Shown: piece by piece, positions 27,066-35,769 of the stretch
Layout: each line of letters begins with the position of its first letter
How positions within the stretch are numbered: the stretch's first letter is position 1
NCBI RefSeq assembly: GCF_000304335.1
Contig: NZ_CAJF01000027.1
Location: 1-59,231 of the forward strand
Length of the DNA: 59,231 nucleotides
Direction of reading: 5' to 3'
Source: Microbacterium yannicii PS01
GTDB taxonomy: Bacteria > Actinomycetota > Actinomycetes > Actinomycetales > Microbacteriaceae
The notes under the pieces: model-generated
Told to the model about the DNA's origin: nothing
Databases searched by the model: none
The model's input: the letters and a program-made list of their open reading frames with translations, nothing else
Made by a program: the position numbers and the translations under genes

Positions 27066-27749
27066 GTGCGCACGATCGACGAGGGCCGCTCCACGGCGCG
27101 TGACCCGGGCGCTGCGCCCCGCGTTCGATTCGACGCCATCGCGGTGGCGTGCGCGGCCCTGCTGCCTGTCGTCGGGTGGTGGTACCTGTCGGGCGCCTCG
27201 GCGAGTGGGGCCTCCGGCGGATCCGGCCCGGATGCCCAGATCTGGGTGCGCGGGGTCCTCGCACTCGCCTACATGTACTTCGCCGTCATCAGCATCGTGC
27301 TCACCCGGATCGATATCCGGACGCATCGCCTTCCGAACGCCATCGTCCTTCCGGCGTACCTCGTGGGCGGCGCTCTGCTGACGATCGCGAGCGCCGTGAG
27401 CGGAGACTGGTCGGCGCTGCTGCGTGCGGCGATCGGCATGGCGCTCATGTACGGGTTCTACTTCGCGCTGCGGCTCGTTCGGCCGGGTGGGATGGGCGGC
27501 GGCGACGTCAAGCTCGCCGGAGTCATCGGGTTGTTCCTGGCCTATCTCGGATGGGGTGCGCTGGCGGTCGGTGTCTTCGCGGCCTTCCTGCTCGGTGGTC
27601 TGTTCGGCATGGCGCTCATCCTGCTTCGTCGCGCGGATGGCAAGACGGCGATCCCGTTCGGTCCCTGGATGCTGGCGGGTGCCTGGGCCGGGATCTTCGT
27701 CGGCGAGGCGATCGCGTCGGGGTACAGCCGCCTGCTCCCGCCGGGCTGA
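27066..27749 (+). CDS. A24 family prepilin peptidase (TadV/PilD-like)
   Basis: A 227-residue membrane aspartic protease with about six hydrophobic helices. The two catalytic Asp are in TRIDIRTHRLPN and in the GxGD-type motif GGMGGGDVKLAG. The cysteine-rich N-terminal methylase domain of classical PilD is absent, as in TadV-type enzymes. It would cleave prepilin or Flp leader peptides at the membrane. No pilin or Tad genes lie in the window, so its partners must be elsewhere. A GTG start follows TACACT. Confidence 0.85.
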   Translation: MRTIDEGRSTARDPGAAPRVRFDAIAVACAALLPVVGWWYLSGASASGASGGSGPDAQIWVRGVLALAYMYFAVISIVLTRIDIRTHRLPNAIVLPAYLVGGALLTIASAVSGDWSALLRAAIGMALMYGFYFALRLVRPGGMGGGDVKLAGVIGLFLAYLGWGALAVGVFAAFLLGGLFGMALILLRRADGKTAIPFGPWMLAGAWAGIFVGEAIASGYSRLLPPG

Positions 27750-27811
27750 CGGGTCGGGCGGGCACACGACGGGGCCCTCGTCAAGCGGCGATCCCGGTTT
27801 TCGCCCCTCGA

Positions 27812-27817
27812 TAGGGT
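27812..27817 (+). promoter_or_regulatory. -10 box TAGGGT, leaderless
   Basis: TAGGGT, 6 bases, then the ATG at 27824. Confidence 0.6.
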
Positions 27818-27823
27818 GGCGCC

Positions 27824-28831
27824 ATGAGCGCTTCCCGCGGATTCATGCCACGCCTGATCGCATGGATGCTGTCGATCAAGCCGGTGCGAGTGTGGTTCCA
27901 CTACTCCGAGCACAGGGGGCCGATGCTCGCCGACAGCATCACGTATCGGGCGCTCTTCTCCGTCTTCGCGGGCGTGCTGCTGGGATTCTCGTTCGCTTCG
28001 CTGTGGCTCAGCGGCAATCCGGAGGCGTTCCGCTCGCTCGTCGACGCGGTCGATGCCGCCGTACCGGGACTGGTGGGCGAGGAGGGCCTCATCGATGTCC
28101 GTGACATCGAGGCGCCCGCCGGATTCACCCTCGCCGGGATCCTCGGACTCGTCGGGCTGGTCGGCGCCGCGATCGGCGCGATCGGGTCGCTCCGCAGCGC
28201 CCTGCGCACGCTCGCCGACAAGGTGCACGACGACGTCTTCTTCGTGTGGGTGCTGCTGCGCAACCTGCTGCTGGCGGTCGCCATCGGCGGCGGCCTGGTG
28301 CTCTCGGCGGCGGCGACGTTCGCCGGCACGGCGTTCGTCGACCTCCTGCGCGAGTGGGCGGGCATCGGCCCGGGTCCGATCACCGACCTCGCCACGCGCG
28401 GCGTATCGCTCGCCGTCGTGTTCGTGCTGGACGCCGCCATGGTCGCGCTGGCCTTCCGGACGCTGAGCGGCGTGCGGCCGGGAGCTCGCTCGCTCTGGAC
28501 CGGAGCGCTGATCGGCGCCGTCGGTCTCACGGTGCTCCAGCAGCTGTCGGGCCTGTTCGTCCGGGGCGCGGGCTCCAACCCCCTGCTGGCGTCCTTCGCC
28601 GCGCTGATCGCCCTGCTGCTGTGGATGAACCTGTCGTCGCAGGTGATCCTCCTCGCCTCCACGTGGGTCATCGTGGGGGAGCGCGAGCGCGTCGATCGCG
28701 TGCGTGAGCGGCACGGCTCGCCGACGTTCGCTCTGCGTCGCGTCCGCCGCGCCGAGGACGCGGTGGCGGTCGCGAGCGAAGAGCTGCGTCTCGCCCGCGA
28801 CGAGGCCGACGCCGAGCGGGCGAAGTCATGA
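27824..28831 (+). CDS. YihY/BrkB family membrane protein
   Basis: A 335-residue inner-membrane protein with six predicted helices, among them FSVFAGVLLGFSFASLWL and AGILGLVGLVGAAIGAIGSL. The C-terminus (residues ~280-335) is a charged, probably helical cytosolic tail. Once labelled RNase BN; the family is now considered an uncharacterised transporter-like group. The stop overlaps nnrE by 4 bases (ATGA), so both are translated together. Confidence 0.87.
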   Translation: MSASRGFMPRLIAWMLSIKPVRVWFHYSEHRGPMLADSITYRALFSVFAGVLLGFSFASLWLSGNPEAFRSLVDAVDAAVPGLVGEEGLIDVRDIEAPAGFTLAGILGLVGLVGAAIGAIGSLRSALRTLADKVHDDVFFVWVLLRNLLLAVAIGGGLVLSAAATFAGTAFVDLLREWAGIGPGPITDLATRGVSLAVVFVLDAAMVALAFRTLSGVRPGARSLWTGALIGAVGLTVLQQLSGLFVRGAGSNPLLASFAALIALLLWMNLSSQVILLASTWVIVGERERVDRVRERHGSPTFALRRVRRAEDAVAVASEELRLARDEADAERAKS

Positions 28832-29574
28832 GCGGCGTTCCTGTCTTCACCGTCGAGCAGGTGCGCACGGCGGAGTCGTCGCTCCTCGCGTCGGGGGAGC
28901 CGCTCATGGCCAGAGCGGCCGCCGCCCTCGCACAGGTGGTGCGCGACGAGTTCGACCGCGACCACGCGGGCGCGGATGCCCGGCCGCCACGCGGCGTTCC
29001 TTCGACCCACGCGCAGCACGTGCTCGTTCTGGCCGGCAGCGGCGACAACGGCGGGGACGCTTTGTACGCCGCGGCGCTGCTCGCCGACGAGATGGACGTG
29101 GACGTGCTCACCGTGGGCGCGCGGGTGCACGAGACGGGTCTCGCGACCGCGCTCGGTGCCGGCGCGCGCCGCGTCGAGCTGCCCGCCGTGCGCGAGGGCG
29201 CCGTCGACTACGATCTCGTTCTCGACGGCATCCTGGGAATCGGCGCGACGAAGGACCCGACGCTGCGCGGCACGGCTCGTGAGGCCGTCCAGGCGCTGCT
29301 CCCGGCGGTCGCCGACGGGCGATCGAGGGTGATCGCCGTCGATCTGCCGAGCGGTCTGCACCCCGACACCGGTGCGGCAGGCGACATCGTGATGCCGGCA
29401 TCCGTCACGGTCACGTTCGGCGCGGTGAAGGCCGGGCTGACGCGGGACCGCGGTCCCGCGCTGGCCGGCGAGGTGGTGCTCGCCGACATCGGCCTCGGTC
29501 CCGAGCTCGACGGGTTCGCGCCTGTCGGCGAGGTGACGGTGTCGCGCGTGGTGCGCCACCGGTCCGGCCGCTGA
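28828..29574 (+). CDS. nnrE: NAD(P)H-hydrate epimerase (YjeF N-terminal domain)
   Basis: A 248-residue protein with the YjeF_N Rossmann-like fold. It contains VLVLAGSGDNGGDALYAAAL (residues ~63-82), DLVLDGILGIGATKDP, and VIAVDLPSGLHPDTG. It interconverts R and S forms of NAD(P)HX so that damaged NAD(P)H can be repaired. The ADP-dependent dehydratase (NnrD) half, often fused, is missing here and must be a separate gene elsewhere. ATGA overlap with the YihY gene. Confidence 0.88.
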   Translation: MSGVPVFTVEQVRTAESSLLASGEPLMARAAAALAQVVRDEFDRDHAGADARPPRGVPSTHAQHVLVLAGSGDNGGDALYAAALLADEMDVDVLTVGARVHETGLATALGAGARRVELPAVREGAVDYDLVLDGILGIGATKDPTLRGTAREAVQALLPAVADGRSRVIAVDLPSGLHPDTGAAGDIVMPASVTVTFGAVKAGLTRDRGPALAGEVVLADIGLGPELDGFAPVGEVTVSRVVRHRSGR

Positions 29575-29598
29575 ACAGCCCCCGCGCCCGGCGAGCGC

Positions 29599-30330
29599 TC
29601 AGCGTGCGTAGAGCTCGACGAAGGTGCGGAGCATGCGGCTCGGGTGCGAGACGGCGGCGCGTCGGACGGCGGCGAGCGTCAGCTCGAGCTCGTCGACCGC
29701 GAAGTAGCCGTGCCCCGCGTACGCGTGGATGCGCGTGGTGATGCCTTCGAGGTCGAGCTCGGGATGGAACTGCGTGGCATAGATGTTCCGGCGCACCTTG
29801 AACATCTGCACCGGGCACGCCGGCGATGAGGCGAGGAGGGTCGCCCGCGCGGGGAGGCCGGACATCCCCTCCTTGTGCCCCACGAAGGCGTCGAATGTGC
29901 TCGGCAGTCCGGTCAGCAGGGGATCGGATGCCGCAGCCTCGGTCAGCGTGACGGGCACGACGCTGATCGGCTCGCCGTACCGGCGATCGATCGTCGCCCC
30001 TTGGTGCGCGCCGAGCGTTCCGATGCCGTAACAGGCCCCGAGGAACGGGAAGTCGCGCTGCACCACCTGGTCGAGCAGCGCCTGGAACTCGGCCTCGACG
30101 CGACGCTGGACGACGGACTTCTCGCCCGGCGGGTCGGAGGCGTTGAACGGTCCTCCGCCGACGAAGATCCCGGACAGTCCGTCGAGCTCGAGTGCCGGCA
30201 TCGGGCCGGCCTCGAGCCGGACGCGCATCAGGTCGCGCTCCTCGAGGCCGGTATAGCGCAGGAAGAGCTCGTACTCCTCGTCGGCCGGCACATCCTCGGC
30301 GCGGGTGGCGAGGAGGACGAACGGCTTCAC
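29599..30330 (-). CDS. Class I glutamine amidotransferase
   Basis: A 243-residue stand-alone GATase1 domain. The Cys nucleophile is in FLGACYGIGTLG and the His/Glu pair in TQFHPELD near residue 190. It resembles GMP-synthase-like amidotransferases of unknown substrate. Two adjacent GTGs (30333 and 30330) could start it; TAGGGT followed by 6 bases favours the second, which gives MKPFVLLATRAED. Converges with nnrE with 24 bases between. Confidence 0.82.
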   Translation of the reverse strand: MKPFVLLATRAEDVPADEEYELFLRYTGLEERDLMRVRLEAGPMPALELDGLSGIFVGGGPFNASDPPGEKSVVQRRVEAEFQALLDQVVQRDFPFLGACYGIGTLGAHQGATIDRRYGEPISVVPVTLTEAAASDPLLTGLPSTFDAFVGHKEGMSGLPARATLLASSPACPVQMFKVRRNIYATQFHPELDLEGITTRIHAYAGHGYFAVDELELTLAAVRRAAVSHPSRMLRTFVELYAR

Positions 30331-30336
30331 CACACC

Positions 30337-30342
30337 ACCCTA
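30337..30342 (-). promoter_or_regulatory. -10 box TAGGGT, leaderless
   Basis: On the minus strand TAGGGT is followed by 6 bases and then the GTG at 30330. Confidence 0.6.
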
Positions 30343-30350
30343 GACGGAGC

Positions 30351-30396
30351 GACGGATGCCTCGGACCGCCGCAGGAGCGGGGCCGAGGCATCCGTC
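30351..30396 (-). terminator. Hairpin terminator after the PL11 lyase, GGATGCC core
   Basis: GACGGATGCCTCGG and CCGAGGCATCCGTC form a perfect 14-bp stem; an inner CCGC/GCGG can extend it across the 18-base loop. It begins ten bases after the PL11 stop. Confidence 0.75.
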
Positions 30397-30405
30397 ATCT
30401 CGTCA

Positions 30406-32940
30406 TCAGCGTCCGGCGCCGAATTGATGCGTCCACGTGGACGTCGCTCCGGAGGCGACGGCGTAGCCCTGCTTCGGCACCGCGGTGACCGTCGCCTCGG
30501 CGCCGCGCGCCACCTTCACCAGCGGGATGCGCACCTTGACGCCGTCCACGTAGTAGTCGAACGCCCGGTCGGGGACGATCACCACGAAGTCCAGCAGCGA
30601 GCCGCGCGGGTCGACGAACCGCGGCTCCCGCGGCGTGGCCGCCTGCGTGAGGACCGGAACACCCGCGAAATCCATGTCGCTCGCGAGGTAGTAGCTCGTG
30701 TACGACGGCTGGTTGTACGCGGTGTTCTGGCGTGCGACCTCGGCGCGGTACTGCACATCGTGCATGAGGGTCGGGAGCTTGTGCGCCGTCACCTCGGTAC
30801 TGGAGTAGATGCGCAGCGCCGACGAGTCCGCAGTGCGCACGAGCAGTTCCTCGCGCCAGTCGCCGAGCACATCAGCCACGAGCGACGGGTTGCCTTTCGT
30901 GCCGTTGTTCGTGCGCGTGCCTTCCGCGGTGAGCAGCGTGCCCCGCTTCCAGTCGTCGATCGTGGGCGTCGCGTCGCCGCTGCCGTTGACGATCTGCGTC
31001 GTGAGATCGGCGGCCCAGCGGATCGACTGGTTGGTGCCGGGGATCGCCGGCTCGAGGTTCTCGCCGGTCGCGCTGAGCAGACCCGATCCGTCGGTGCCGC
31101 CCGGCATGCTCGCCCACGCCTCGAGGCCCGGCACGTCGGCGCGCACATCACCGATCATGCTGCGACCGGTGTCGCGGCCGGAGTAGGTGCCGTGCAGCAC
31201 CTCACCGGTCGCGGCATCCCGCATCGCCGAACCGTACGGCGCGAAGGTGCCCCCTTCATGCGCGGTCCAGATCTCCAGTCCCGGGCGGTTCGGGTCGATG
31301 TCGGTGACGTGCAGGGCGTCGCCGTGGCCGAGCCGCACGTTCTCGCCGGGAGCGGCGCTGCCCTCGGGGAGCACGTCGAACGAGCTGTACAGCAGACCGC
31401 CGTCGTCGTCGATCGTGGCGGCGCCATACACGATCTCGTGTTTGCCGTCGCCATCGACGTCGGAGGCGCTGAGCGAGTGGAAGCCCTGCGTGGTGAGCGT
31501 CGCGAACTCCGGGTCCGTGCCGTCACGGCCGTGCGGGCCGTCATTGAACGGGTTGGTCATCGGCACGTGACCGCTGTCTGCGAACCAGCGCTCCTTCAGG
31601 TGCTCGCCGTCCCAGTCGTAGGCCGCGACGGTCGCGCGCGTGTAGTAGCCGCGGGCGAAGATCGCCGAAGGATGGGTGCCGTCAAGGTAGGCGACGCCCG
31701 CGAGGAACCGGTCGACGCGGTTGCCGGGCTCGATGCGCGACATCGCGTAGTCGCCCCACAGCAGGCCGTCGTCGCCGCGACCCGGCTTGTAGCGCACGGT
31801 CTCGAGCTCTTCGCCGGTCGCCGAGTCGAACACCGTGAGGTACTCGGGGCCGTCGAGGATGAAGCCCTCGAACGTCGTGAGGTCGTTGCGGGCGCTGCGC
31901 GCGGGCGCGTACGTCGTGATGTAGTAGTCCGTCAGCTCGCTCGCCGCCTCTTCCGAGAGCGGGTACTCGTGCTCGACCGGGATGCCCCAGGCCTCCTCGA
32001 GGGTGGCGGGCCAGGTGCCGGCCGTGACCTCTGGGTGCTCCGACCAGCCCTGGAACATCTCGATGAGGTGCTCGCGGTAGTCCGCGGCGCTCATGCGGTA
32101 GTCGTCGGCGTGCGAATACCCTGCGGCCGCGTCTTCGGCGAGCAGTGTGATGTTCGCTTCGTCGGCAACGGTTCCGTCCGCGTTGTAGCGCACCGACTTC
32201 GTGCCCGGGGCGGTTTTGAGCATCGTCTCGGAGCGGCCGTCGCCGTCGAAGTCGGAGACCATGAACTGCGTGTAGTGGGCGCCGGCGCGGATGTTGACGC
32301 CGAGGTCGATGCGGTTCAGCAGAGTGCCGTCCAGCTCGTACGTGTCGACGTACACCGGACCGGTGTAGCCCTTCTGCGAGACGTCCTTGGCGTTGGACGG
32401 GTCCCACTTCACGACGAACTCGTAAGCGCCGTCGCCGTCGACGTCGGCGACCGATGCGTCGTTGGCCGCGTATGTGTACGCCTCGCCTGCCGGCGTCACG
32501 CCGTCCGCCGGCTTGGTCAGAGGAAGGTCGTAGAACCCGTCGCCCCACACCGATACCTCGGCCGACTGCTGCCCGGTCACCTCGTGCCACGCCGGCGCGA
32601 CGGTGTAGACGGACGCGGCGGTGCCGTCCGGATCGGCGTAGTTGGTGCTGTCGTCGACGGTCGCGATGCGATCACCGTCGCGGAACACCGCGAACGACGG
32701 ACCGCTCACGCCGGTGTCGGTGGCGGGACCGGCCTCCGTCGCGAGAAGGCGCCAGCTAAGGAAGACGCCCTCGCCGGTCGAGACGGCGATGAGGCCGCGG
32801 TCGAGGGCCTCGACCTGTGGTGCGCCGTGGTGCGGCGGCGCCGAGTGGGCGGTCGCGGGCTGCGCCAGCCCGAGGACAAGAGCGCCCGCGGCGGTGGTCG
32901 CCAACAGTGCGCACGTGGATCTCTTTCGGAGGTTCAACAT
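30406..32940 (-). CDS. Secreted rhamnogalacturonan lyase (PL11 family)
   Basis: An 844-residue exported polysaccharide lyase. The Sec signal peptide ends near residue 31 (LVLGLAQPATA then HSAPP). The mature protein has the eight-bladed propeller pattern of PL11 with repeated calcium-type motifs (ASVADVDGDGAYEFVVKW, VSDFDGDGRSETMLK, SASDVDGDGKHEIVYG). PL11 enzymes cleave the rhamnose-galacturonate backbone of pectin rhamnogalacturonan I by beta-elimination. A C-terminal ~70-residue extension may be a beta module. Ribosome-binding site AAGAAGGA before the ATG. Regulated through the LacI-type operator upstream. No other pectin genes nearby. Confidence 0.92.
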   Translation of the reverse strand: MLNLRKRSTCALLATTAAGALVLGLAQPATAHSAPPHHGAPQVEALDRGLIAVSTGEGVFLSWRLLATEAGPATDTGVSGPSFAVFRDGDRIATVDDSTNYADPDGTAASVYTVAPAWHEVTGQQSAEVSVWGDGFYDLPLTKPADGVTPAGEAYTYAANDASVADVDGDGAYEFVVKWDPSNAKDVSQKGYTGPVYVDTYELDGTLLNRIDLGVNIRAGAHYTQFMVSDFDGDGRSETMLKTAPGTKSVRYNADGTVADEANITLLAEDAAAGYSHADDYRMSAADYREHLIEMFQGWSEHPEVTAGTWPATLEEAWGIPVEHEYPLSEEAASELTDYYITTYAPARSARNDLTTFEGFILDGPEYLTVFDSATGEELETVRYKPGRGDDGLLWGDYAMSRIEPGNRVDRFLAGVAYLDGTHPSAIFARGYYTRATVAAYDWDGEHLKERWFADSGHVPMTNPFNDGPHGRDGTDPEFATLTTQGFHSLSASDVDGDGKHEIVYGAATIDDDGGLLYSSFDVLPEGSAAPGENVRLGHGDALHVTDIDPNRPGLEIWTAHEGGTFAPYGSAMRDAATGEVLHGTYSGRDTGRSMIGDVRADVPGLEAWASMPGGTDGSGLLSATGENLEPAIPGTNQSIRWAADLTTQIVNGSGDATPTIDDWKRGTLLTAEGTRTNNGTKGNPSLVADVLGDWREELLVRTADSSALRIYSSTEVTAHKLPTLMHDVQYRAEVARQNTAYNQPSYTSYYLASDMDFAGVPVLTQAATPREPRFVDPRGSLLDFVVIVPDRAFDYYVDGVKVRIPLVKVARGAEATVTAVPKQGYAVASGATSTWTHQFGAGR

Positions 32941-32979
32941 CGAATCCTTCTTTCGGTGCAGGTGGGGGAGCGCCGCGTT

Positions 32980-32993
32980 GGAATGCGCTTTCC
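32980..32993. promoter_or_regulatory. LacI-type operator upstream of the PL11 lyase
   Basis: GGAATGCGCTTTCC is a near-perfect palindrome around a central GCGC, the usual LacI/CcpA-type half-site arrangement. It lies just downstream of the -10 box, where a repressor would block transcription start. Confidence 0.65.
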
Positions 32994-33002
32994 TGCACCG
33001 AG

Positions 33003-33031
33003 AGGCTAACCCGGGCCGCCGCCACGGTCAA
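33003..33031 (-). promoter_or_regulatory. Sigma70-type promoter of the PL11 lyase
   Basis: On the minus strand TTGACC at 33026-33031 and TAGCCT at 33003-33008 are separated by exactly 17 bases. The transcript has a leader of about 55 bases and a ribosome-binding site. Confidence 0.75.
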
Positions 33032-33099
33032 TGACCGACGATGGATCTGACACGTTTCATCGGAACGTCTTCATGAACGCCCCCGGCCCGCACGCGCGG

Positions 33100-35661
33100 C
33101 TACGAGGCGTACGTCACCAGGCCGAGCTCGACGGGCGAGACCAGCTGAGGGTGTGTGGGCACGACCCGCACGGCATAGCCGAACGTGCCGGTGACCGTCA
33201 GCGGAAGGGTCCCGGTGTAGCTCGTCACGCCGTCGACCGGCGGCCCGGCGGGGGACAGGCGGTGCACGGAGTGATCGGTCGCCAGGGCGTCGTCCTCGTC
33301 GGTGCGGCCGTACACCAGCTCCACCGCAACGTCGTCGGGCGAGAGCCCGTCCAGCCGCACGTCGGCGCGCACGTCGAGAGCGTCGCCGGCCTGGGCCTGC
33401 TGGGGGATGCCCGAGCTGTCGATGCTCGCCACCGAGACCCGCCCCCAGGCGTCCTTCACGCGGCTGACGAACGCGGCGAGGGCCTTGGCCTCGGCGAACC
33501 CATCGGCACGCAGAGCGGCGTCGTGCGCCGCGGCGGGCACGTAGAGGCGCTGGACGTAGTCGCGCACCATGCGGTCACTCGTCGCCTTGCCACCGAGATC
33601 CGTCATCGTGTGGCGGACCATCCGCAGCCACTCGAGAGGGATGCCGCCCTCGCGCTCGTAGAACTTCGGGACGAGCTGGTGCTCGATGAGGTCGTACAGC
33701 GCCGAAGCCTCAGCGTCGTCGCGCTCCTCGTCGCTCGTGGCCGTGTCGGCGGTCGGGATCGCCCAGCCGTTCTCACCGTCGAACCACTCGTCCCACCAGC
33801 CGTCGAGGATGGACAGGTTGAGCGCGCCGTTCAGCGCCGCCTTCATGCCGCTCGTGCCGCACGCCTCGAGCGGGCGCAGCGGGTTGTTCAGCCACACATC
33901 GCACCCGGGGTAGAGGTCCTTGGCGAGAGTGATGTCGTAGTCGGGGAGGAACACGATGCGCCCGCGCACCTTCGGGTCGCGGCTGAAGCGCACGAGCTGC
34001 TGAATGAGGATCTTGCCCGAGTCGTCGGCGGGATGGGATTTGCCGCCGATCACGATCTGCACCGGCCGCTTCGGATCGGTGAGCAGCCGCGTGAGCCGCT
34101 CGGGATCGCGCAGCATGAGCGTGAGGCGCTTGTAGGTCGGCACGCGACGCGCGAACCCGATCGTCAGCACCTCGGGGTCGAGCAGCTCCTCGATCCAGGT
34201 CGGCGGGCCGCCGTTGCCGTTGACCTTCAGCCCAGCCGCGACACGGCGGCGCGCCTCGGCCACCAGCTCACTCTTCATCTGCTGGCGCACGCCCCACAGC
34301 TCGGCGTCGCTGATCGTCTCGCGGTCGGTCCAGTCGTGGGTGTCGGTGCGCGCATCGCCCCAGGCGCGCTCGCTCACCGCCTTGAGAGCGGGGTGGACCC
34401 ATGTCGGAGCGTGCACGCCGTTGGTGATCGAGGTGATGGGCACTTCGTCGGTGTCGATGCCCGGCCACAGCTGACCGAACATGCCGCGGCTGACCGCTCC
34501 GTGCAGAACGGACACCCCGTTGGCGTGCTGCCCGAGATGGAGCCCGAGCACCGCCATGTTGAAGACGCTCTGGTCGCCGCCGCTCCACGTCTCCAGCCCG
34601 AGCGCGATGGCGCGTCCGGCGTCGAGGCCCTCGAAGAGCCCGCCGGTGAGGAAGTCGGCGATGAGATCGCGGGGGAACCGGTCGATGCCGGCGGGCACGG
34701 GCGTGTGCGTCGTGAAGACCGTGGAGGCCCGCACCTGGGCCAGCGCCTCGTCGAAGCCGAGCGCGTCGTGCGTGATGAGCTCCGACATCCGCTCGAGACC
34801 CTGGAACCCGGCGTGCCCCTCGTTGGTGTGATACACATCCGGCGCCGGCCGGCCGGAGAGATCGGACCACGCGCGTACGGCGCGCACACCGCCCACGCCC
34901 AGCAGCAGCTCCTGCAGCAGCCGGTGCTCGCCGCCACCGCCGTAGAGGCGATCCGTGACCTTGCGCATCTCATCGGTGTTGGACGGCGTCTCGGAGTCGA
35001 GCAGCAGCAGCGGCACGCGGCCGATGTCGGCGATCCAGATCCGGGCGTGAAGCCGTCGTGCCCCGGGCAGGTCGAGGGCCACCTCGACCGGCGCGCCGTC
35101 GCGGTCGCGCAGCAGCGTGAGGCCGAGGCCGTACGGGTCGAGCAGGGGGTAGCTCTCGCGCTGCCACCCGTCGTCGCCGATCGACTGGCGGAAGTAGCCC
35201 GCCCGGTAGAACAGGCCGACGCCGGTGAGCGGAACGCCCAGGTCGGACGCGCTCTTGAGGTGATCGCCGGCGAGGATGCCGAGACCGCCGGAGTACTGCG
35301 GCAGCGAGCCGTCGACGCCGAACTCGGGGGAGAAGTACGCGATGTGAGCCGGCTTCGGGCCCTCGAGACCCTGGTACCAGCGCTCGCCGCCGAGATAGGA
35401 CTCGAGGCGCTCGTCCTCTTCGCGCACGCGGGCGACGAACGAGTCGTCGTGAGCCAGCTCGTCGAGCCGCGCTTGACCCAGGGCCCCGAGCATGCGCGCC
35501 GGATTCGCGCCGGTCAGGGCCCACAGGACCGGATCCATCGCGGCGAACAGGGCGTGAGTGGAGCGGCTCCATGACCAGCGCCAGTTGGACGCGAGGCGAT
35601 CCAGCGGAGCGAGGGACTCGGCGAGGACGGGGCGGACGGTGAACGTGCGGATGGCCTTCAC
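33100..35661 (-). CDS. glgP: Alpha-glucan (glycogen/maltodextrin) phosphorylase, GT35
   Basis: An 853-residue phosphorylase of the short actinobacterial type. The N-terminal ~110 residues are the DUF3417 segment (ESLAPLDRLASNWRWSWS). The catalytic GT35 part contains AYFSPEFGVDGSLPQYSGG, and the PLP-proximal region has GTSGMKAALNGALNLSILDG. It releases glucose-1-phosphate from alpha-1,4-glucans. The start GTG at 35661 follows TAGACT by 7 bases, so it is leaderless. A LacI-type operator overlaps the -35 region. The ~160-base gap after the stop holds the PL11 promoter. Confidence 0.93.
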   Translation of the reverse strand: MKAIRTFTVRPVLAESLAPLDRLASNWRWSWSRSTHALFAAMDPVLWALTGANPARMLGALGQARLDELAHDDSFVARVREEDERLESYLGGERWYQGLEGPKPAHIAYFSPEFGVDGSLPQYSGGLGILAGDHLKSASDLGVPLTGVGLFYRAGYFRQSIGDDGWQRESYPLLDPYGLGLTLLRDRDGAPVEVALDLPGARRLHARIWIADIGRVPLLLLDSETPSNTDEMRKVTDRLYGGGGEHRLLQELLLGVGGVRAVRAWSDLSGRPAPDVYHTNEGHAGFQGLERMSELITHDALGFDEALAQVRASTVFTTHTPVPAGIDRFPRDLIADFLTGGLFEGLDAGRAIALGLETWSGGDQSVFNMAVLGLHLGQHANGVSVLHGAVSRGMFGQLWPGIDTDEVPITSITNGVHAPTWVHPALKAVSERAWGDARTDTHDWTDRETISDAELWGVRQQMKSELVAEARRRVAAGLKVNGNGGPPTWIEELLDPEVLTIGFARRVPTYKRLTLMLRDPERLTRLLTDPKRPVQIVIGGKSHPADDSGKILIQQLVRFSRDPKVRGRIVFLPDYDITLAKDLYPGCDVWLNNPLRPLEACGTSGMKAALNGALNLSILDGWWDEWFDGENGWAIPTADTATSDEERDDAEASALYDLIEHQLVPKFYEREGGIPLEWLRMVRHTMTDLGGKATSDRMVRDYVQRLYVPAAAHDAALRADGFAEAKALAAFVSRVKDAWGRVSVASIDSSGIPQQAQAGDALDVRADVRLDGLSPDDVAVELVYGRTDEDDALATDHSVHRLSPAGPPVDGVTSYTGTLPLTVTGTFGYAVRVVPTHPQLVSPVELGLVTYAS

Positions 35662-35668
35662 GCGAGCG

Positions 35669-35674
35669 AGTCTA
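35669..35674 (-). promoter_or_regulatory. -10 box TAGACT for glgP, leaderless
   Basis: On the minus strand TAGACT is followed by 7 bases and then the GTG at 35661. Confidence 0.65.
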
Positions 35675-35685
35675 GGCGCATCGGC

Positions 35686-35699
35686 TGAAAGCGCTTGCA
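35686..35699. promoter_or_regulatory. LacI-type operator upstream of glgP
   Basis: TGAAAGCGCTTGCA is a near palindrome with central GCGC. It covers the position expected for the glgP -35, so a LacI-family repressor would block RNA polymerase directly. Confidence 0.65.
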
Positions 35700-35757
35700 C
35701 CCACGTCGGCGACAGCGTCCTGCTGTCAAGGCCGGATCGGTGTCGGCGGGCCGGGTC

Positions 35758-35763
35758 TAGGCT
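35758..35763 (+). promoter_or_regulatory. -10 box TAGGCT, leaderless
   Basis: TAGGCT, 6 bases, then the ATG at 35770. Confidence 0.6.
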
Positions 35764-35769
35764 CGGCTC

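Noticed and set aside
29875..33009. Open frame of 1044 codons on the plus strand over the PL11 lyase
   Set aside because: It is antisense to a clearly recognisable lyase with signal peptide and motifs. Long antisense frames are common in very high-GC genes, and its translation is Arg/Val/His-rich with no domain.
33031..35574. Open frame of 847 codons on the plus strand over glgP
   Set aside because: It is antisense to a complete GT35 phosphorylase, with no recognisable motifs or ribosome-binding site.
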